Shown: positions 12,808 through 21,532 of the stretch, piece by piece | Layout of the letters: every line of letters starts with the position of its first letter | Position numbering within the stretch: position 1 is the first letter of the stretch | Source: Chloroflexota bacterium | Lineage (GTDB): Bacteria; Chloroflexota; Limnocylindria; Limnocylindrales; CSP1-4 | Reading direction: 5' to 3' | DNA length: 32,850 nucleotides | Assembly (NCBI GenBank): GCA_003141245.1 | Contig: PLLE01000043.1 | Span: 114,531-147,380 of the forward strand | The notes under the pieces: generated by a model | Databases searched by the model: none | Told to the model about the DNA's origin: nothing | The model's input: only the letters and a program-made list of their open reading frames with translations | Program-made: the position numbers and the translations under genes

Positions 12808-15321
12808 TCAGGCGACCCAGGGCCGATGGCGGATGGCCCGATACGCTTCCGCGAAGAGCGCCGGCGCGAGGGCGACGATCGCGACCAGCAGCCAGTCGAG
12901 CGCGTCGAGAGGCGTCGCCTGGAACGCCTCGGAGAGGCCCGGAACGTACGGGATCACGACCTGGATAACCACGCAGGCGATTCCGCCTGCCAACAGAAGG
13001 GCGTTGGGACGCCGCAACAGCACCGGATACGCGAGGCTCCGGTTGGCGTTGGCGCGCACCACCTGCCCGACCACGAGGGCTGTGTAGGCCAGCCATCGGG
13101 CGTGCTCGAAGTTCGGGCTGTGCTGTTCGATCAGGGCCAGCGCGGCGAAGGCGCTAAAGCCGCCGGCCAGGCAGATTCGAAGCAGGATCGACCAGTCGAG
13201 CAGGGGCCTGGTTCGAGGTCGCGGGGGGCGGCTCATCGAGCCCGGCTCCTCGGCCTCGCCCTCGAAGGAGACGGCCGTGAGCATGTCGATGAAGACCTCG
13301 AGCCAGAGGATCTGGATCGGCAGGAGCGGCTGGCTGAAGCCGGCGATGGTGGCGATAAGGATGAAGCCGAGCATCGCCACATGCGTCGAAACCAGGAAGA
13401 CGAGCCCCTTCTGCACGTTGGCCACCAGGCGGCGTCCTTCCTGCAGGCCGTGCATGAGGGTCACGAACGAGTCGTCTCCGAGGACCAGGTCCGAAGCTTC
13501 GCGGGCGACGGCGGTGCCGCTCCCCATGGCGACGGCCACGTCGGCGTGGTGCAGGGCGGGAGCGTCGTTCACCCCGTCTCCGGTGACCGCCACGGTCCGG
13601 TTGCAGGACCGGGCCACGTCCACGATTCGGAGCTTCTGTTCGGGGATTGCCCGGGCCACGATGTTCAGGGTCGGCAGCTCCGCGGCAAGACGCTCGTCGT
13701 CCCACCCGGCCAGTTCTGTGCCGGTCACGACCCGCTCATTGGGCAGGCCGGCGTCGGCGGCGATCGCGGCCGCGGTTGCGGGGTGGTCTCCCGTGACGAC
13801 GAGCGGCTGGATCCCGGCCGCTCTCGCGAGAGCCATGGCTTCGCGGATGCCCGGCCGGATGCGATCGGCGAAGGCGAGAACGCCCAGCGGCAGCCAGTCC
13901 TCGCCGTCGAGGCAGCGGGCGAGCAGCAGCAGCCGCTCGCCCGCTTCGGCGCCGCTCTCCACGAGATCTCGCCAGGCGTCGCGCTCAGTGGACGACAGCG
14001 ACTCGCACATCGCGAGGACCGCCTCCGGCGCGCCCAGGGCCAGCTCCTCGACCGCCGCGGCCCCGCCGGAGGTCCGCCTCCGCGCCCGGGTGCGCGAATA
14101 GGGGCGCTCATCGGTGACCGGGTCGGCGTCGAGAAGGTCGGCCGGATCGAGGTCGATGACGATCGCCTGCTCGGACAGGAAGCCGAAGAGCGACCGACTG
14201 AAGGAGCCGGGCTTGCTGCCGGTCGCGACGCTCCAGGCGTCCTCCTCCGCTCGAACTGCCAGGATCGCCAGCTCCGCCGCTCGAGCGCGATCTTCGACCA
14301 CGCCGGCCGGCGTCCGAATCGCGGCCAGGGCCAGGCGATTCTCGGTGAGCGTGCCGGTCTTGTCGGTCACGATCAGGTCGACCGAGCCCAGCGTCTCCTG
14401 GGCCGAGAGGCGCCGCACGAGGACCTTCATCCGCAGCAGCCGGTATGCGCCGAGCCCCAGGACAACCGCCACCAAGGCGGGCGGCTCCTCGGGGATCGCC
14501 GCGATCGCCGCCGAGACGCCTGCCAGCACGTTCTTGCCAGCCTCGTTGCCACGCAGGAAGCCCAGGGTCACCACGATGGCGATGAGCCCGATGGCGACGA
14601 CCAGCAGGATTCGGACCAGCCTGTCCAACTCGCGCTGGAGTGGTGAGCGGCGGCGTTCGCGGCCGGCCAGGGCCGCGGAGATGCGGCCGAATTCCGTCGT
14701 CAGGCCGGTCGCCACGACCACGCCCTCGCCCCGACCGCCGACGACCGCCGTCCCGGCGTATGCGATGGAGTGGCAGTCGGCCAGCGCCGCGCCCTCCGGG
14801 TCCGGCTCGGTCGATGCCGGCTCCGGCAGCGACTCGCCCGTCAGAGCACTCCGGTCGAAGGTCAGGGCCTCGGCGCGAATCAGCCGTAGATCGGCCGGCA
14901 CGACGTCGCCGGTTCGGAGCAGCACCAGATCGCCGCGGACGAGAGCGCGCGTCGGCACGTCCTCGACCCGGCCGCCGCGTCTGACCCGAGCGGACGGTGC
15001 CGCGGCCTCACGCAGCGCGTCCAGCGCCTTCTCGCCGCGGTACTCGGTGATCACGCCCGCGCCGACGATCGGGGCCAGGATCACCAGCACGAGGATGCCG
15101 TCGCGCACCTCGTTGAGCGCGATCGCCAGACAGCCGGCCACGAACAGCAGGACGACGAAGGGCTCGCGGGCGCCATCCCAGCAGAGCCGCAGCAGCGACG
15201 TCTTGCGGGCAGATTCGAGCTCATTTGGACCGAACTCGGCGAGCCGCGAGGAAATCTGATCTGGTGTGAGACCCACAGCCCGGTCGGTTCCGAGCCGCTG
15301 GAGGACGGCCTCCGACGTCAT
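12808..15321 (-). CDS. P-type cation-transporting ATPase
   Basis: The product has about 837 residues. It starts with a cation-ATPase N-domain (MTSEAVLQRLGTD to FGPNELE), then two spans. The actuator domain carries LTGESLPE, and a second span pair has IPEEPPALVAVVLGLGAYR. The phosphorylation site is DKTGTLTEN, the ATP-domain motifs are VTGDHPATA and TGDGVNDAPAL, and a C-terminal bundle of about six spans follows. The PEEPP sequence at the M4 ion-binding position differs from the PEGLP of classical Ca2+ pumps and resembles PEEFP-type pumps, so ion specificity is uncertain. I place the start at the ATG at 15321; GTG codons further upstream are possible, but the frame beyond 15483 would overlap the divergent DUF971 gene. 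Confidence 0.92.
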   Translation of the reverse strand: MTSEAVLQRLGTDRAVGLTPDQISSRLAEFGPNELESARKTSLLRLCWDGAREPFVVLLFVAGCLAIALNEVRDGILVLVILAPIVGAGVITEYRGEKALDALREAAAPSARVRRGGRVEDVPTRALVRGDLVLLRTGDVVPADLRLIRAEALTFDRSALTGESLPEPASTEPDPEGAALADCHSIAYAGTAVVGGRGEGVVVATGLTTEFGRISAALAGRERRRSPLQRELDRLVRILLVVAIGLIAIVVTLGFLRGNEAGKNVLAGVSAAIAAIPEEPPALVAVVLGLGAYRLLRMKVLVRRLSAQETLGSVDLIVTDKTGTLTENRLALAAIRTPAGVVEDRARAAELAILAVRAEEDAWSVATGSKPGSFSRSLFGFLSEQAIVIDLDPADLLDADPVTDERPYSRTRARRRTSGGAAAVEELALGAPEAVLAMCESLSSTERDAWRDLVESGAEAGERLLLLARCLDGEDWLPLGVLAFADRIRPGIREAMALARAAGIQPLVVTGDHPATAAAIAADAGLPNERVVTGTELAGWDDERLAAELPTLNIVARAIPEQKLRIVDVARSCNRTVAVTGDGVNDAPALHHADVAVAMGSGTAVAREASDLVLGDDSFVTLMHGLQEGRRLVANVQKGLVFLVSTHVAMLGFILIATIAGFSQPLLPIQILWLEVFIDMLTAVSFEGEAEEPGSMSRPPRPRTRPLLDWSILLRICLAGGFSAFAALALIEQHSPNFEHARWLAYTALVVGQVVRANANRSLAYPVLLRRPNALLLAGGIACVVIQVVIPYVPGLSEAFQATPLDALDWLLVAIVALAPALFAEAYRAIRHRPWVA

Positions 15322-15471
15322 CTGCGCGGAGCCACCGGCCACGTCGGAAGAAGGAACGGCGGAGCTCGCGGCGGCGCGCTCGCGGGCGGCAGGGTTCACG
15401 GCAACCCACACGATCGAGCCGGGTCCGCTGCTCGGTGTCACGCTCCTGGGCGTCCGCCCCGACGCCACGCC

Positions 15472-15477
15472 TAGAAT
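15472..15477 (+). promoter_or_regulatory. -10 box (TAGAAT) of the DUF971 gene
   Basis: TAGAAT stands five bases before the ATG at 15483, again suggesting a leaderless message; no -35 element is clear. Confidence 0.45.
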
Positions 15478-15482
15478 GAGGC

Positions 15483-15833
15483 ATGAGTCAGAGTCCCGCA
15501 AACAAGCCCGTCAACATCAGGGCCGACCGCCAGGCCGGCCTGCTCACGCTCGAATGGGCCGACGGCCACCGCAGCGAATTCGACGCGGTGACGCTGCGCC
15601 GGCTCTGTCCGTGCGCCTTCTGCCAGGGCGAAGCCGGGCGGCCGGGCTGGCTGGACACCGACCCGACCCTCACCTCGATCCAGACCCAGCTCGTAGACCT
15701 GCGGCTGATCGGTGCGTACGCGCTCGCGCCCGTCTGGGCCGACGGCCATGACACCGGCTACTACACGTTCGAATCGCTCCGCGAGAACTGCCCCTGTCCC
15801 GAATGCACCGCAGCCCGTCGCCGGCCGTCCTAG
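15483..15833 (+). CDS. DUF971-domain protein (gamma-butyrobetaine hydroxylase-like N-terminal domain)
   Basis: The product has 116 residues and is a single DUF971 domain. Visible are LTLEWADGHRSEFDAVTLRRLCPCAFCQGE, then LVDLRLIGAYALAPVWADGHDTGYYTFESLRENCPCPEC. The two cysteine clusters (CPCAFC and CPCPEC) could bind metal. In other bacteria this domain is fused to or adjacent to Mrp/ApbC-type iron-sulfur carriers; neither occurs here. It is divergent from the P-type ATPase, and a YbjQ-family gene follows 51 bases later. Confidence 0.9.
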   Translation: MSQSPANKPVNIRADRQAGLLTLEWADGHRSEFDAVTLRRLCPCAFCQGEAGRPGWLDTDPTLTSIQTQLVDLRLIGAYALAPVWADGHDTGYYTFESLRENCPCPECTAARRRPS

Positions 15834-15884
15834 GCTAGCGACGACGCAGAATCGCCAGTCCAACCACTCGTCGAAGGAGATCGC

Positions 15885-16229
15885 ATGATCGTCGCCACCA
15901 CCCCCTACCTGGCCGCTTACCGGGTCACCGAGGTCAAGGGCCAGGTCTTCGGCCTCGTCGTTCGAAGCCGCGGCTTCGCCGGCAACTTCGCGGCAAGCCT
16001 CCGCTCACTCGTGGGTGGCGAGATCCACGAGTACACCCAGCTACTCGAGGACACCCGACGCCAGGCGCTCGACCGAATGGTCCAGAACGCGACCCTGATG
16101 GGCGCCAACGCGGTCCTCTCGATGCGCTTCGACTCGTCCGAGATCGGGAAATCCATGTCCGAGATCGTGGCCTATGGGACGGCCGTCATCGTCGTCCCCG
16201 ATGCCACCGCCACGCCGGTCGTCGAATAG
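15885..16229 (+). CDS. YbjQ/UPF0145-family protein
   Basis: The product has 114 residues with the family pattern: an N-terminal strand (ATTPYLAAYRVTEVKGQVFGLVVRSRG), the helix LLEDTRRQALDRMVQNATLMGANAVLSMRFD, and the final strand EIVAYGTAVIVVP. Members form beta-barrel-like pentamers; the old name heavy-metal-binding domain has little functional support. An AAGGAG site precedes the ATG by about five bases, so unlike its neighbour it has a normal leader. Confidence 0.93.
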   Translation: MIVATTPYLAAYRVTEVKGQVFGLVVRSRGFAGNFAASLRSLVGGEIHEYTQLLEDTRRQALDRMVQNATLMGANAVLSMRFDSSEIGKSMSEIVAYGTAVIVVPDATATPVVE

Positions 16230-16344
16230 GCGGCGCAGCTCCCCGCAGTGCGCGCGGGGGGGCAGGTCCCTATTGCGCTCTGGACGAGCGTGACGAAAAT
16301 GGGCCGATACGCGGCGCCGGCCGGCCGGTCAGGCGCTCTTGCGC

Positions 16345-18540
16345 ATGCAGCGCTTCGAGGCGCACAGGGTTGAAGTGACAGCGATCGTTCGCAGGACTCC
16401 AGAGCCACACGACCCAGCCTCGCACGAGGCGAGTTCCAAGTTCCCCTACATCAACCGCGAGCTCAGCTCGCTGGAGTTCAACCGGCGCGTCCTGTACGAG
16501 GCCGGCGACGAGCGCAACCCGCTCCTGGAACGCGTCAAGTTCCTGGCGATCTTCGCCAGCAACATGGACGAGTTCTTCCAGATCCGCGTCTCGGGGCTGA
16601 TGGAGCAGGCCCAGGCCGGGGCGGTGCCGACGACCCCGGACGAGAAGCCGGCCGCCGAACAGCTGGCTGCGATCCGCACCCGCTTCCGCGAACTCCTGGT
16701 CGAGCAGGGCGAGATCTTCGAGCAGGTCTGCTCGGCCCTCGGCAAGGCCGGCATCTCGCTCGTGGAGTACGACGAGGTGCCCGAGCACCACGCCGCGCTG
16801 AGGCAGCGCTTCACCGACGAGATCTATCCCGTCCTCACCCCCCTGGCGGTGGACCCGGGCCACCCGTTCCCCTACATCAGCACCCTCAGCCTGTCGCTCG
16901 CGATCCGCATCGAAGACCCCGACGACGGCGAGGAACGGTTCGCCCGGGTCAAGGTGCCGCCGCTCCTGCCACGCCTTCTCCAGATCGAGCCGAGCAAGTT
17001 CGTCCTGGTCGAGCAGGTCATCGCCGCGAACCTCGACATGCTCTTCTCGGGCATGACGATCCGCGAGACGCATCTCTTCCGGGTGACCCGCAACGCGGAC
17101 CTGGAGCTGGAAGAGGACGAGGCCGACGACCTGCTCCTGGCGATCGAAGAGGAGCTTCGGCGAAGGCGTTTCGGCGAGGCCGTTAGGCTCGAGGTGGATC
17201 GGGCCATGCCCGCCTCGATGCGCAAGATCCTCGAGCGCGGCGTGGGCGTCGACCCGGAAGACTGCTACGAGATCGCCGGCATGCTCGACCACACCGGCCT
17301 GTGGCAACTCGCCGGCCTGGACCGGCCGGACCTCAAGCTGCCGCCGTTCACGCCTGTCGTGCCCGCGCGTCTGGCACCGCCCGACGAGGACGAGCCGAGC
17401 GACGTATTCGCGGCCATTCGGGCCGGCGACATCCTGGTCCACCATCCTTACGAGAGCTTCGCCGCCTCCGTGCAGCGATTCATCTCCCAGGCCGCGCTGG
17501 ACGCGGACGTGCTCTCGATCAAGATGACGCTCTATCGCACCAGCGGCGACTCACCCATAGTGCGCGACCTGATCTCCGCCGCGGAACGCGGCAAACAGGT
17601 CGTGGTCCTGGTGGAGATCAAGGCCCGCTTCGACGAGCAGGCGAACATCGTCTGGGCTCGGAAGCTGGAGCAGGCCGGGGCCCACGTCGTCTACGGTCTG
17701 GTCGGCCTCAAGACCCACTCCAAGACATCGCTCGTGGTCCGGCGCGAGGGCGCGAACCTGCGCCGCTACGTCCACATCGGTACCGGCAACTACAACCCCG
17801 GAACGGCGCGGCTCTACACCGACCTTGGTCTGCTTTCCTGCCGTCCGGAGCTCGGCGCAGACGTCAGCGATCTCTTCAACGTCCTGACCGGCCTCTCCCG
17901 CCAGCGCGATTTCCGGCGCCTGATCGTGGCCCCGATGAACCTCCGCAGCTGGATCCTCGAGATGATCGAGCGCGAGACGGCGCACGCCCGGGCCGGCCGG
18001 CCGGCCCGGATCGTGCTCAAGCTCAACTCCCTGGTGGATCCGGCATGCGTGGCCGCCCTCTACGCCGCGGCCCAGGCCGGCGTGCAGGTCGATCTGCTCA
18101 TCCGCGGCATCTGCTCCCTGTGGCCCGGCGTTCCCGGCGTAAGCGAGGGTATCAAGGTCCGATCCATCGTCGGACAGTACCTGGAGCACTCGCGCGTCTT
18201 CCACTTCGCCAACGACGGGCGGCCGGAGTGGTACATCGGCTCGGCCGATCTGATGGAACGCAACCTGGACCGGCGCGTCGAGGCAATCGTCCCGGTCGAG
18301 GATCCCGAGGCGCGGCAGAGGATCGCCGCCTTCGTCGAAATCATGTTCACCGACGATCGTCGCTCGTGGCAGCTCGGGGCGGACGGCGCCTACCACCGCA
18401 CCGAAGAGCTGACCGGCATACCGGGTACCATCGACACGTTCGAGGTGCTCCAGGCGCGCGAGACGGCATCGGTTGCCGCGGATGTCGTCGGGCCGCGGCG
18501 GCCTCATGCCGGGGCCGGCTCTCTCGATCCGAGGGCATAA
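16345..18540 (+). CDS. ppk1: Polyphosphate kinase 1
   Basis: The product has about 731 residues, normal for PPK1. It makes polyphosphate from ATP, reversibly. The N-terminal segment FPYINRELSSLEFNRRVLYEA and FASNMDEFFQIRVSGL are signatures. The catalytic region has SIKMTLYRTSGDS, GLKTHSKTSLVV with H458 and YVHIGTGNYNPGTARLYTD with H477. These sit 19 residues apart as in the E. coli enzyme, where the first histidine is the phospho-acceptor. The start is uncertain: ATG at 16345, TTG at 16339 or GTG at 16375, none with a good ribosome-binding site. It is followed after 24 bases by a CYTH-CHAD gene, and they very likely form an operon. Confidence 0.96.
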   Translation: MQRFEAHRVEVTAIVRRTPEPHDPASHEASSKFPYINRELSSLEFNRRVLYEAGDERNPLLERVKFLAIFASNMDEFFQIRVSGLMEQAQAGAVPTTPDEKPAAEQLAAIRTRFRELLVEQGEIFEQVCSALGKAGISLVEYDEVPEHHAALRQRFTDEIYPVLTPLAVDPGHPFPYISTLSLSLAIRIEDPDDGEERFARVKVPPLLPRLLQIEPSKFVLVEQVIAANLDMLFSGMTIRETHLFRVTRNADLELEEDEADDLLLAIEEELRRRRFGEAVRLEVDRAMPASMRKILERGVGVDPEDCYEIAGMLDHTGLWQLAGLDRPDLKLPPFTPVVPARLAPPDEDEPSDVFAAIRAGDILVHHPYESFAASVQRFISQAALDADVLSIKMTLYRTSGDSPIVRDLISAAERGKQVVVLVEIKARFDEQANIVWARKLEQAGAHVVYGLVGLKTHSKTSLVVRREGANLRRYVHIGTGNYNPGTARLYTDLGLLSCRPELGADVSDLFNVLTGLSRQRDFRRLIVAPMNLRSWILEMIERETAHARAGRPARIVLKLNSLVDPACVAALYAAAQAGVQVDLLIRGICSLWPGVPGVSEGIKVRSIVGQYLEHSRVFHFANDGRPEWYIGSADLMERNLDRRVEAIVPVEDPEARQRIAAFVEIMFTDDRRSWQLGADGAYHRTEELTGIPGTIDTFEVLQARETASVAADVVGPRRPHAGAGSLDPRA

Positions 18541-18564
18541 CGACAGTCGGCGGAGACACGGCGA

Positions 18565-20349
18565 ATGGCGACGGGACGCAAGGTCGAGATCGAGCTGAAG
18601 TACGAGGTCGCCGTCTCCGGCGGCGCGGACCGCTACCTTGTGGCGCCGGACCTGGGCCCCTTCACGCCGCTCGGCCACGTCCGCTCCACGCGGGTCGAAG
18701 ACTGCTACGTCGACTCGGCCGACTGGGCTCTCTCCCGAGCGGGCTTCGCCGCGCGGCTGCGCCGGACCGCGCGCGGAACGCAGATCGGCCTCAAGCGCCA
18801 GGCCACCGCCGAGGGTCGACTGCAGCGCCGCGAAGAACTGGAAGGCCCGGCCGATTCCGAGTCCGCTCCGGCCGACTGGCCGGCCTCCCCCGCGCGCTCC
18901 GCGATCCTGGAGCTGTGCGGCGACGCGCCCCTCGTCGTACTCCTGACGATCCGCCAGCTGCGGCGCGTTCGCCGGCTCCAGAGCGGCGAGACACGCGCCG
19001 AGCTGAGCGTCGACGAGGTCGAGGTCCTGGGCGACGAGCGGACCCTCGACCGCTTCGAGGAGCTGGAGGTGGAGCTGACGACCGGCCCGGAGGAGCCGCT
19101 CCACTCGCTCGGCGAGGTGCTCGATCGCGATGACGGCCTCCGCCACGCGTCGCGATCCAAGCTCGACCGGGCGGTGGGGGCCGTTCGCGCCGCCCTGCCG
19201 ACGATGCCCGACGATCTGCAGAAGCGTTGGTCCGAGGCGCCGCCCGAGCTGCTCGTTCGCAGGCCGCCGCGCTCCCAAACCGAACGCGCGGGTCGTGCCG
19301 GTCCGCCGGACGAGACGAAGGACGGCTCGTCGGAGCCGGCCCCCGAAGCGGCCCCGGGCGCCCTCCCGACATCGCCTCAGCTCGAGCGAGTCCCAGCTGG
19401 GACGCGCCTGAACGGGCCGCGAGCCCTTGGTGTGCTGCCCGACGACAGCCTGCCGGAGGCGGCCCGCAAGGTCCTGCGTTACCACTTTGCCCGGATGCGG
19501 ACCAAGGAGGCCGGCTCGCGCAGCGGCTCCGATGTGGAGGATCTCCACGACATGCGCGTCGCCATGCGCCGGATGCGCGCCGCCTGGCGCGTCTTCGACG
19601 GGGCCTTCAAGCCGGGCCACACCAGGAAGCTGCGCCGCCGGCTCGAGACCCTGTCGGATCACCTGGGAGCCGTGCGCGACCTGGACGTCCTGATCGAAGG
19701 CCTGGAAGCCTACCGCGCGGGATTGGACGCGGACGATCGCCCCGGGCTCGACCCGCTCCTGGTCCTGTGGCGTCGCCAGCGCGCCTCGGCTCGCGACCTG
19801 CTGATCCACGAGCTCGACTCGGCCCGCTATGCCCGCTTCGGCGCGGAAATGGAAGAGTTCCTGGAAGCCGGCGTCAACGAGGCGGCGACGGTCGCGACCC
19901 CGACCCTGCCCCACCGCGTCAAGGACCGCGTGCCGTCGCAGATCTGGTCCGCGTACGAGGCGGTCCGCGCCTACGAGATGGTCCTGCCCTGGGCCGACGT
20001 CGAGACTCTGCACGACCTGCGGATCGCGGCCAAGTGGCTGCGATACACGCTGGAGTTCTTCGGCGAGACGCTCGGCCCGGACTCGACGCGGCTGATGGGC
20101 CGAGTAATGGCCCTGCAGGACTTCCTGGGCTGCCTGCACGACGCCGACGTGGCGGCCAAGCTCGCCCGGGACGTGCTGGTGGCCCGTGCCGGGGAGCTGA
20201 CGCACCTGGAGACGGAGACGATCGGGGCATACTTGCATTCGCGCGAGCGCGAGGTCGCGCGGCGTCGGCGGGCCCTTGGGCCGGTCTGGCGCGCCGTTGT
20301 CGGCGCCCCGTTCCGTCGCGCCCTGGGGCGAGCCACCGCCGCCCTGTAG
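18565..20349 (+). CDS. CYTH and CHAD domain protein (triphosphatase plus polyphosphate-binding domain)
   Basis: The product has 594 residues. The CYTH domain (residues ~5-205) has the E-x-E-x-K motif at E8, E10, K12, and strands such as RTARGTQIGLKRQ and ELSVDEVEVLG. A proline-, alanine- and charge-rich linker (~225-290) leads to the CHAD domain (~295-590). This shows paired histidine helices: DLHDMRVAMRRMRAAWRVFDGAF, LSDHLGAVRDLDVLIEGLEAY, LHDLRIAAKWLRYTLEFF and ALQDFLGCLHDADVAAKLARD. CYTH enzymes hydrolyse triphosphates, and CHAD binds polyphosphate through basic helices. Lying 24 bases after ppk1, it is probably the polyphosphate-binding or -degrading partner. Confidence 0.94.
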   Translation: MATGRKVEIELKYEVAVSGGADRYLVAPDLGPFTPLGHVRSTRVEDCYVDSADWALSRAGFAARLRRTARGTQIGLKRQATAEGRLQRREELEGPADSESAPADWPASPARSAILELCGDAPLVVLLTIRQLRRVRRLQSGETRAELSVDEVEVLGDERTLDRFEELEVELTTGPEEPLHSLGEVLDRDDGLRHASRSKLDRAVGAVRAALPTMPDDLQKRWSEAPPELLVRRPPRSQTERAGRAGPPDETKDGSSEPAPEAAPGALPTSPQLERVPAGTRLNGPRALGVLPDDSLPEAARKVLRYHFARMRTKEAGSRSGSDVEDLHDMRVAMRRMRAAWRVFDGAFKPGHTRKLRRRLETLSDHLGAVRDLDVLIEGLEAYRAGLDADDRPGLDPLLVLWRRQRASARDLLIHELDSARYARFGAEMEEFLEAGVNEAATVATPTLPHRVKDRVPSQIWSAYEAVRAYEMVLPWADVETLHDLRIAAKWLRYTLEFFGETLGPDSTRLMGRVMALQDFLGCLHDADVAAKLARDVLVARAGELTHLETETIGAYLHSREREVARRRRALGPVWRAVVGAPFRRALGRATAAL

Positions 20350-20408
20350 ATTGGCCTCAACCCGTAGTAGCGCTCGCGCGGAACGGCGACGGGTGCGATG
20401 ATCGCGGC

Positions 20409-20909
20409 GTGAACGCCCGCTCCGAAGTCCAGCTCCACCTGCTGCGCCACGCCCACGCCGGCGACCCGATGAAGTGGCGCGGGCCGGACGACGTGCGCCC
20501 GCTCTCGGAGAAGGGCCGCCTCCAGGCCGAGCGGCTCGGCCACTTCCTCGCGGAAACGGGTTTCGAGCCGGACGCGATCGTGAGCTCGCCCAAGACCCGA
20601 GCCCTGGAGACCGCACGTATGGTGGCCACGCCGCTCGGTCTCCCCGTCAGGGTCGACGATGCGCTGGCCGGGCCTCTCGACATCGACGCGTTGGAGGCGT
20701 TGCTGGACTCGTTGGGCGATCCGCGGCGGCCGCTGCTCGTCGGCCACGACCCCGATTTCAGCGCGCTCGCGGCTGACCTGACAGGCGTGGCCGAGCTCCC
20801 CGTCCGCAAGGGAGCGCTCGTCCGGATCGACCTGGTGCGCCCGATCGAAGCCGGCGCCGGCCTTCTTCGATGGCTCCTCCCACCAGACCTCCTGGCGGTC
20901 CCCGACTGA
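20409..20909 (+). CDS. SixA-like phosphohistidine phosphatase / histidine phosphatase family
   Basis: The product has 166 residues. The histidine-phosphatase signature RHA (LHLLRHAHAGDP) has the nucleophile H14. The second half has VSSPKTRALETARMV with a conserved arginine and LLVGHDPDFSALAADL with the second active-site histidine. The length and the RHAxA form fit SixA rather than phosphoglycerate mutase. The GTG at 20409 follows 59 bases after the CYTH-CHAD gene, with no Shine-Dalgarno. The bases before it (ATCGCGGC then GTG) are the same as before the ligase-like gene at 8892. SixA next to CHAD and PPK is a recurring combination; its target here is unknown. Confidence 0.92.
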   Translation: MNARSEVQLHLLRHAHAGDPMKWRGPDDVRPLSEKGRLQAERLGHFLAETGFEPDAIVSSPKTRALETARMVATPLGLPVRVDDALAGPLDIDALEALLDSLGDPRRPLLVGHDPDFSALAADLTGVAELPVRKGALVRIDLVRPIEAGAGLLRWLLPPDLLAVPD

Positions 20910-20937
20910 TCGCCCGGCCCAGGAGGCGCGTCGCGTA

Positions 20938-20965
20938 TTGACGTCCGATCAGGCAGCGCTATGCT
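20938..20965 (+). promoter_or_regulatory. Sigma-70-type promoter for the DUF5679-like gene
   Basis: TTGACG at 20938-20943 and TATGCT at 20960-20965 are separated by 16 bases, the best housekeeping-type promoter in the window. It drives the gene at 21041. Confidence 0.6.
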
Positions 20966-21040
20966 CTGCCACCGTCGCAGGTGCACCGGGGTCGGGAGTG
21001 CGCGCCGCCGCCGCGACAGTCAACGCGGAAGAGGTTCTCG

Positions 21041-21532
21041 ATGACCAAGGGTCGCAAAGGCAAGCCGGGCAAGTCCAAGCCGGAGGTTCCCGTCGCCAAG
21101 GCAACAGCCAAGGCGGCAGCCAAGGCGGACCGCGGGTTACGCAAGCACTTGAAGCGACTCCAGCGGCAGCTCGCCGACGCGGCCAGGACCGAGGCCAGGC
21201 GCGTCCGCAAGCTCGAGCGGGCGCGCTGGCGCCGGCAGCGTCTCGAGTCGGAGGTGGACGATGCCAGGACGGCCTCCACGGTCGGGCCCGACGAGGCAGC
21301 CTCGAAGTCGAAGTCGAAGCCAAAGGCGGCCCCGGCTCCGAAAGCCGCGCCGGTCGATCCGGCAACCTCCAAGGGGCAGGCCGTCGAGGCCTACTGTCGG
21401 CGTGAGAAGCGGCGCGTCCAGATGGTCGATCCCAGGCCGGTCGTCACCGCCAACGGCCGATCCGCGCTCTCCGGCACCTGCCCGAGCTGCGGGGCCTCGC
21501 TGCACAAGCTGGTCAGCCGGACCGCCCGCTAG
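21041..21532 (+). CDS. Lysine/alanine-rich protein with a C-terminal DUF5679-like zinc-ribbon
   Basis: The product has 163 residues, starting at the ATG at 21041 after a GAGG site. Residues 1-35 are a Lys/Ala/Pro-rich basic tail (KGRKGKPGKSKPEVP and KATAKAAAKADR), like histone H1 tails. Residues ~35-75 are a very basic helix or coiled coil (LKRLQRQLADAARTEARR). A second SKSKSKPKAAPAPKAAP linker leads to AYCRREKRRVQMVDPRPVVTANGRSALSGTCPSCGASLHKL. The last part matches DUF5679 zinc-finger proteins in layout. The usual first C-x-x-C has only one cysteine here, so the metal site is incomplete or altered. Nucleic-acid or polyphosphate binding is plausible from charge and from its place after the polyphosphate genes. 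The stop overlaps the convergent kinase gene at a shared CTAG. Confidence 0.8.
   Translation: MTKGRKGKPGKSKPEVPVAKATAKAAAKADRGLRKHLKRLQRQLADAARTEARRVRKLERARWRRQRLESEVDDARTASTVGPDEAASKSKSKPKAAPAPKAAPVDPATSKGQAVEAYCRREKRRVQMVDPRPVVTANGRSALSGTCPSCGASLHKLVSRTAR

Noticed and set aside
17551-20616. A 1021-residue open frame on the minus strand opposite ppk1 and the CYTH-CHAD gene
   Set aside because: It is antisense to two well-recognised genes, has Arg/Gly/Ala-biased composition with no family features, and is expected by chance in GC-rich DNA. The same holds for long frames opposite the P-type ATPase (12826-14646), the MFS gene (7425-8741) and the amt genes.
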